Source: CAVALG01 sp963630555
Lineage (GTDB): Bacteria; Bacillota; Clostridia; Oscillospirales; Acutalibacteraceae
Length of the DNA stretch: 28,730 bases
NCBI GenBank assembly: GCA_963630555.1
Contig: CAVGND010000022.1
Location: 1 to 28,730 of the forward strand
Reading direction: 5' to 3'
The translations under genes and the position numbers were made by a program. Positions within the stretch are counted from its first letter, which is position 1; each line of letters begins with the position of its first letter. Shown here in pieces: positions 28,505 through 28,730 of the stretch. The notes under the pieces are model-generated. The model saw nothing but the letters and a program-made list of their open reading frames with translations. It did no database searches and was not told where the DNA came from.

Positions 28505-28730
28505 CTTCTTTCCTCCGTTTCGCCGTCGGACGGCAGTTTAAAATCAAATTTTATTTCCAATAATGCAAACAACTTGTGCATAACATCCGTTGCCATTGTT
28601 ATTATATCCAGCCCTGCCACAAAGGCAAGCACCTTCTCCTGTTCTTCCTCCGGCACTTTGTATACACGCATTGCCGCAGTTAAAAAGCGGTTGATTTTAT
28701 GGTCAAGCGGAAAATGAATATCGCATTTCC
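28501..28730 (-). CDS. C-terminal end of an unidentified gene (cut by window edge)
   Basis: On the minus strand a frame is open from the window edge to the TGA at 28501-28503, giving the last 75 residues. It is predicted mainly helical, with P-L-D-H-K-I-N-R-F-L-T-A-A-M-R, then P-E-E-E-Q-E-K-V-L-A-F-V-A-G-L and a charged end. There is no transmembrane segment or recognised motif. The stop overlaps the ATG of the ubiquitin-like surface protein as ATGA, so the two are probably translated together. The ribosome binding site of the surface protein lies in its last codons. Confidence 0.65.
   Translation of the reverse strand, partial: KCDIHFPLDHKINRFLTAAMRVYKVPEEEQEKVLAFVAGLDIITMATDVMHKLFALLEIKFDFKLPSDGETEERR

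Overview
The window looks like a chromosomal segment of a low-to-mid GC, endospore-lineage member of the Bacillota, most likely a gut-associated clostridium of the Oscillospirales/Ruminococcaceae type. This is inferred from gene content: scpA-scpB followed by DUF2953, a GerW/YtfJ sporulation protein and a DacF-like carboxypeptidase; a PcrA helicase; a CIRCE-controlled Hsp20; Bacillota-style LexA and sigma-A sites; strong Shine-Dalgarno sequences; and frequent TTG/GTG starts. No rRNA, tRNA, IS element, integrase or CRISPR array was seen.

Layout. (1) 1-1541: the first codons of a leftward gene, then a Y-family DNA polymerase with a sigma-A promoter, a LexA-type box and a TTG start. (2) 1540-5935: a LysR regulator divergent from a five-gene redox operon (flavodoxin, CMD-cupin protein, aldo/keto reductase, Fe-S-type flavoprotein, flavodoxin lipoprotein), closed by a 17-bp hairpin terminator. 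(3) 5949-12021, leftward: pcrA, secG, and a three-gene biotin carboxyltransferase set (crotonase-fold carboxyltransferase, biotin carrier, pyruvate/oxaloacetate-type carboxyltransferase) that resembles a transcarboxylase and lacks a membrane decarboxylase subunit here. (4) 12045-22834, leftward: 13 closely spaced genes. From the promoter side these are a GH36 alpha-galactosidase; an unusual cassette of HprK-like kinase, PqqD-like protein, soluble SipW-like peptidase and ABC exporter; an M50 protease; scpA; scpB; DUF2953; gerW; dacF; rluB; and a small acetyltransferase-like protein. A strong terminator follows. (5) 23010-24590: a 66-aa protein of unknown role facing two half-size TauE/SafE permease genes and an XRE-type membrane regulator. 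(6) 24744-26251: an SGNH hydrolase, a perfect CIRCE operator, a candidate 35-aa leader ORF and Hsp20. (7) 26303-28730, leftward: a large anchored surface protein that begins with a strikingly eukaryote-like ubiquitin domain and carries collagen-like repeats, preceded by the overlapping end of an unidentified gene cut by the window edge.

How parts work together. The redox operon is probably induced by its divergent LysR protein through two palindromes seen in the intergenic region. The kinase/PqqD/peptidase/exporter cassette has overlapping or near-touching genes and looks like a peptide modification and export module without a visible precursor. The biotin proteins should act as one complex that moves carboxyl groups between an acyl-CoA and a 2-oxo acid. 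The most unusual items are the ubiquitin-like surface protein and the kinase/PqqD/peptidase/exporter cassette.

No gene-free stretch exceeds 300 bases. The longest, 27-305, holds the two promoter regions described below and otherwise AT-rich sequence in which I see nothing. Base coordinates, motif positions and hairpin arms were read by hand.
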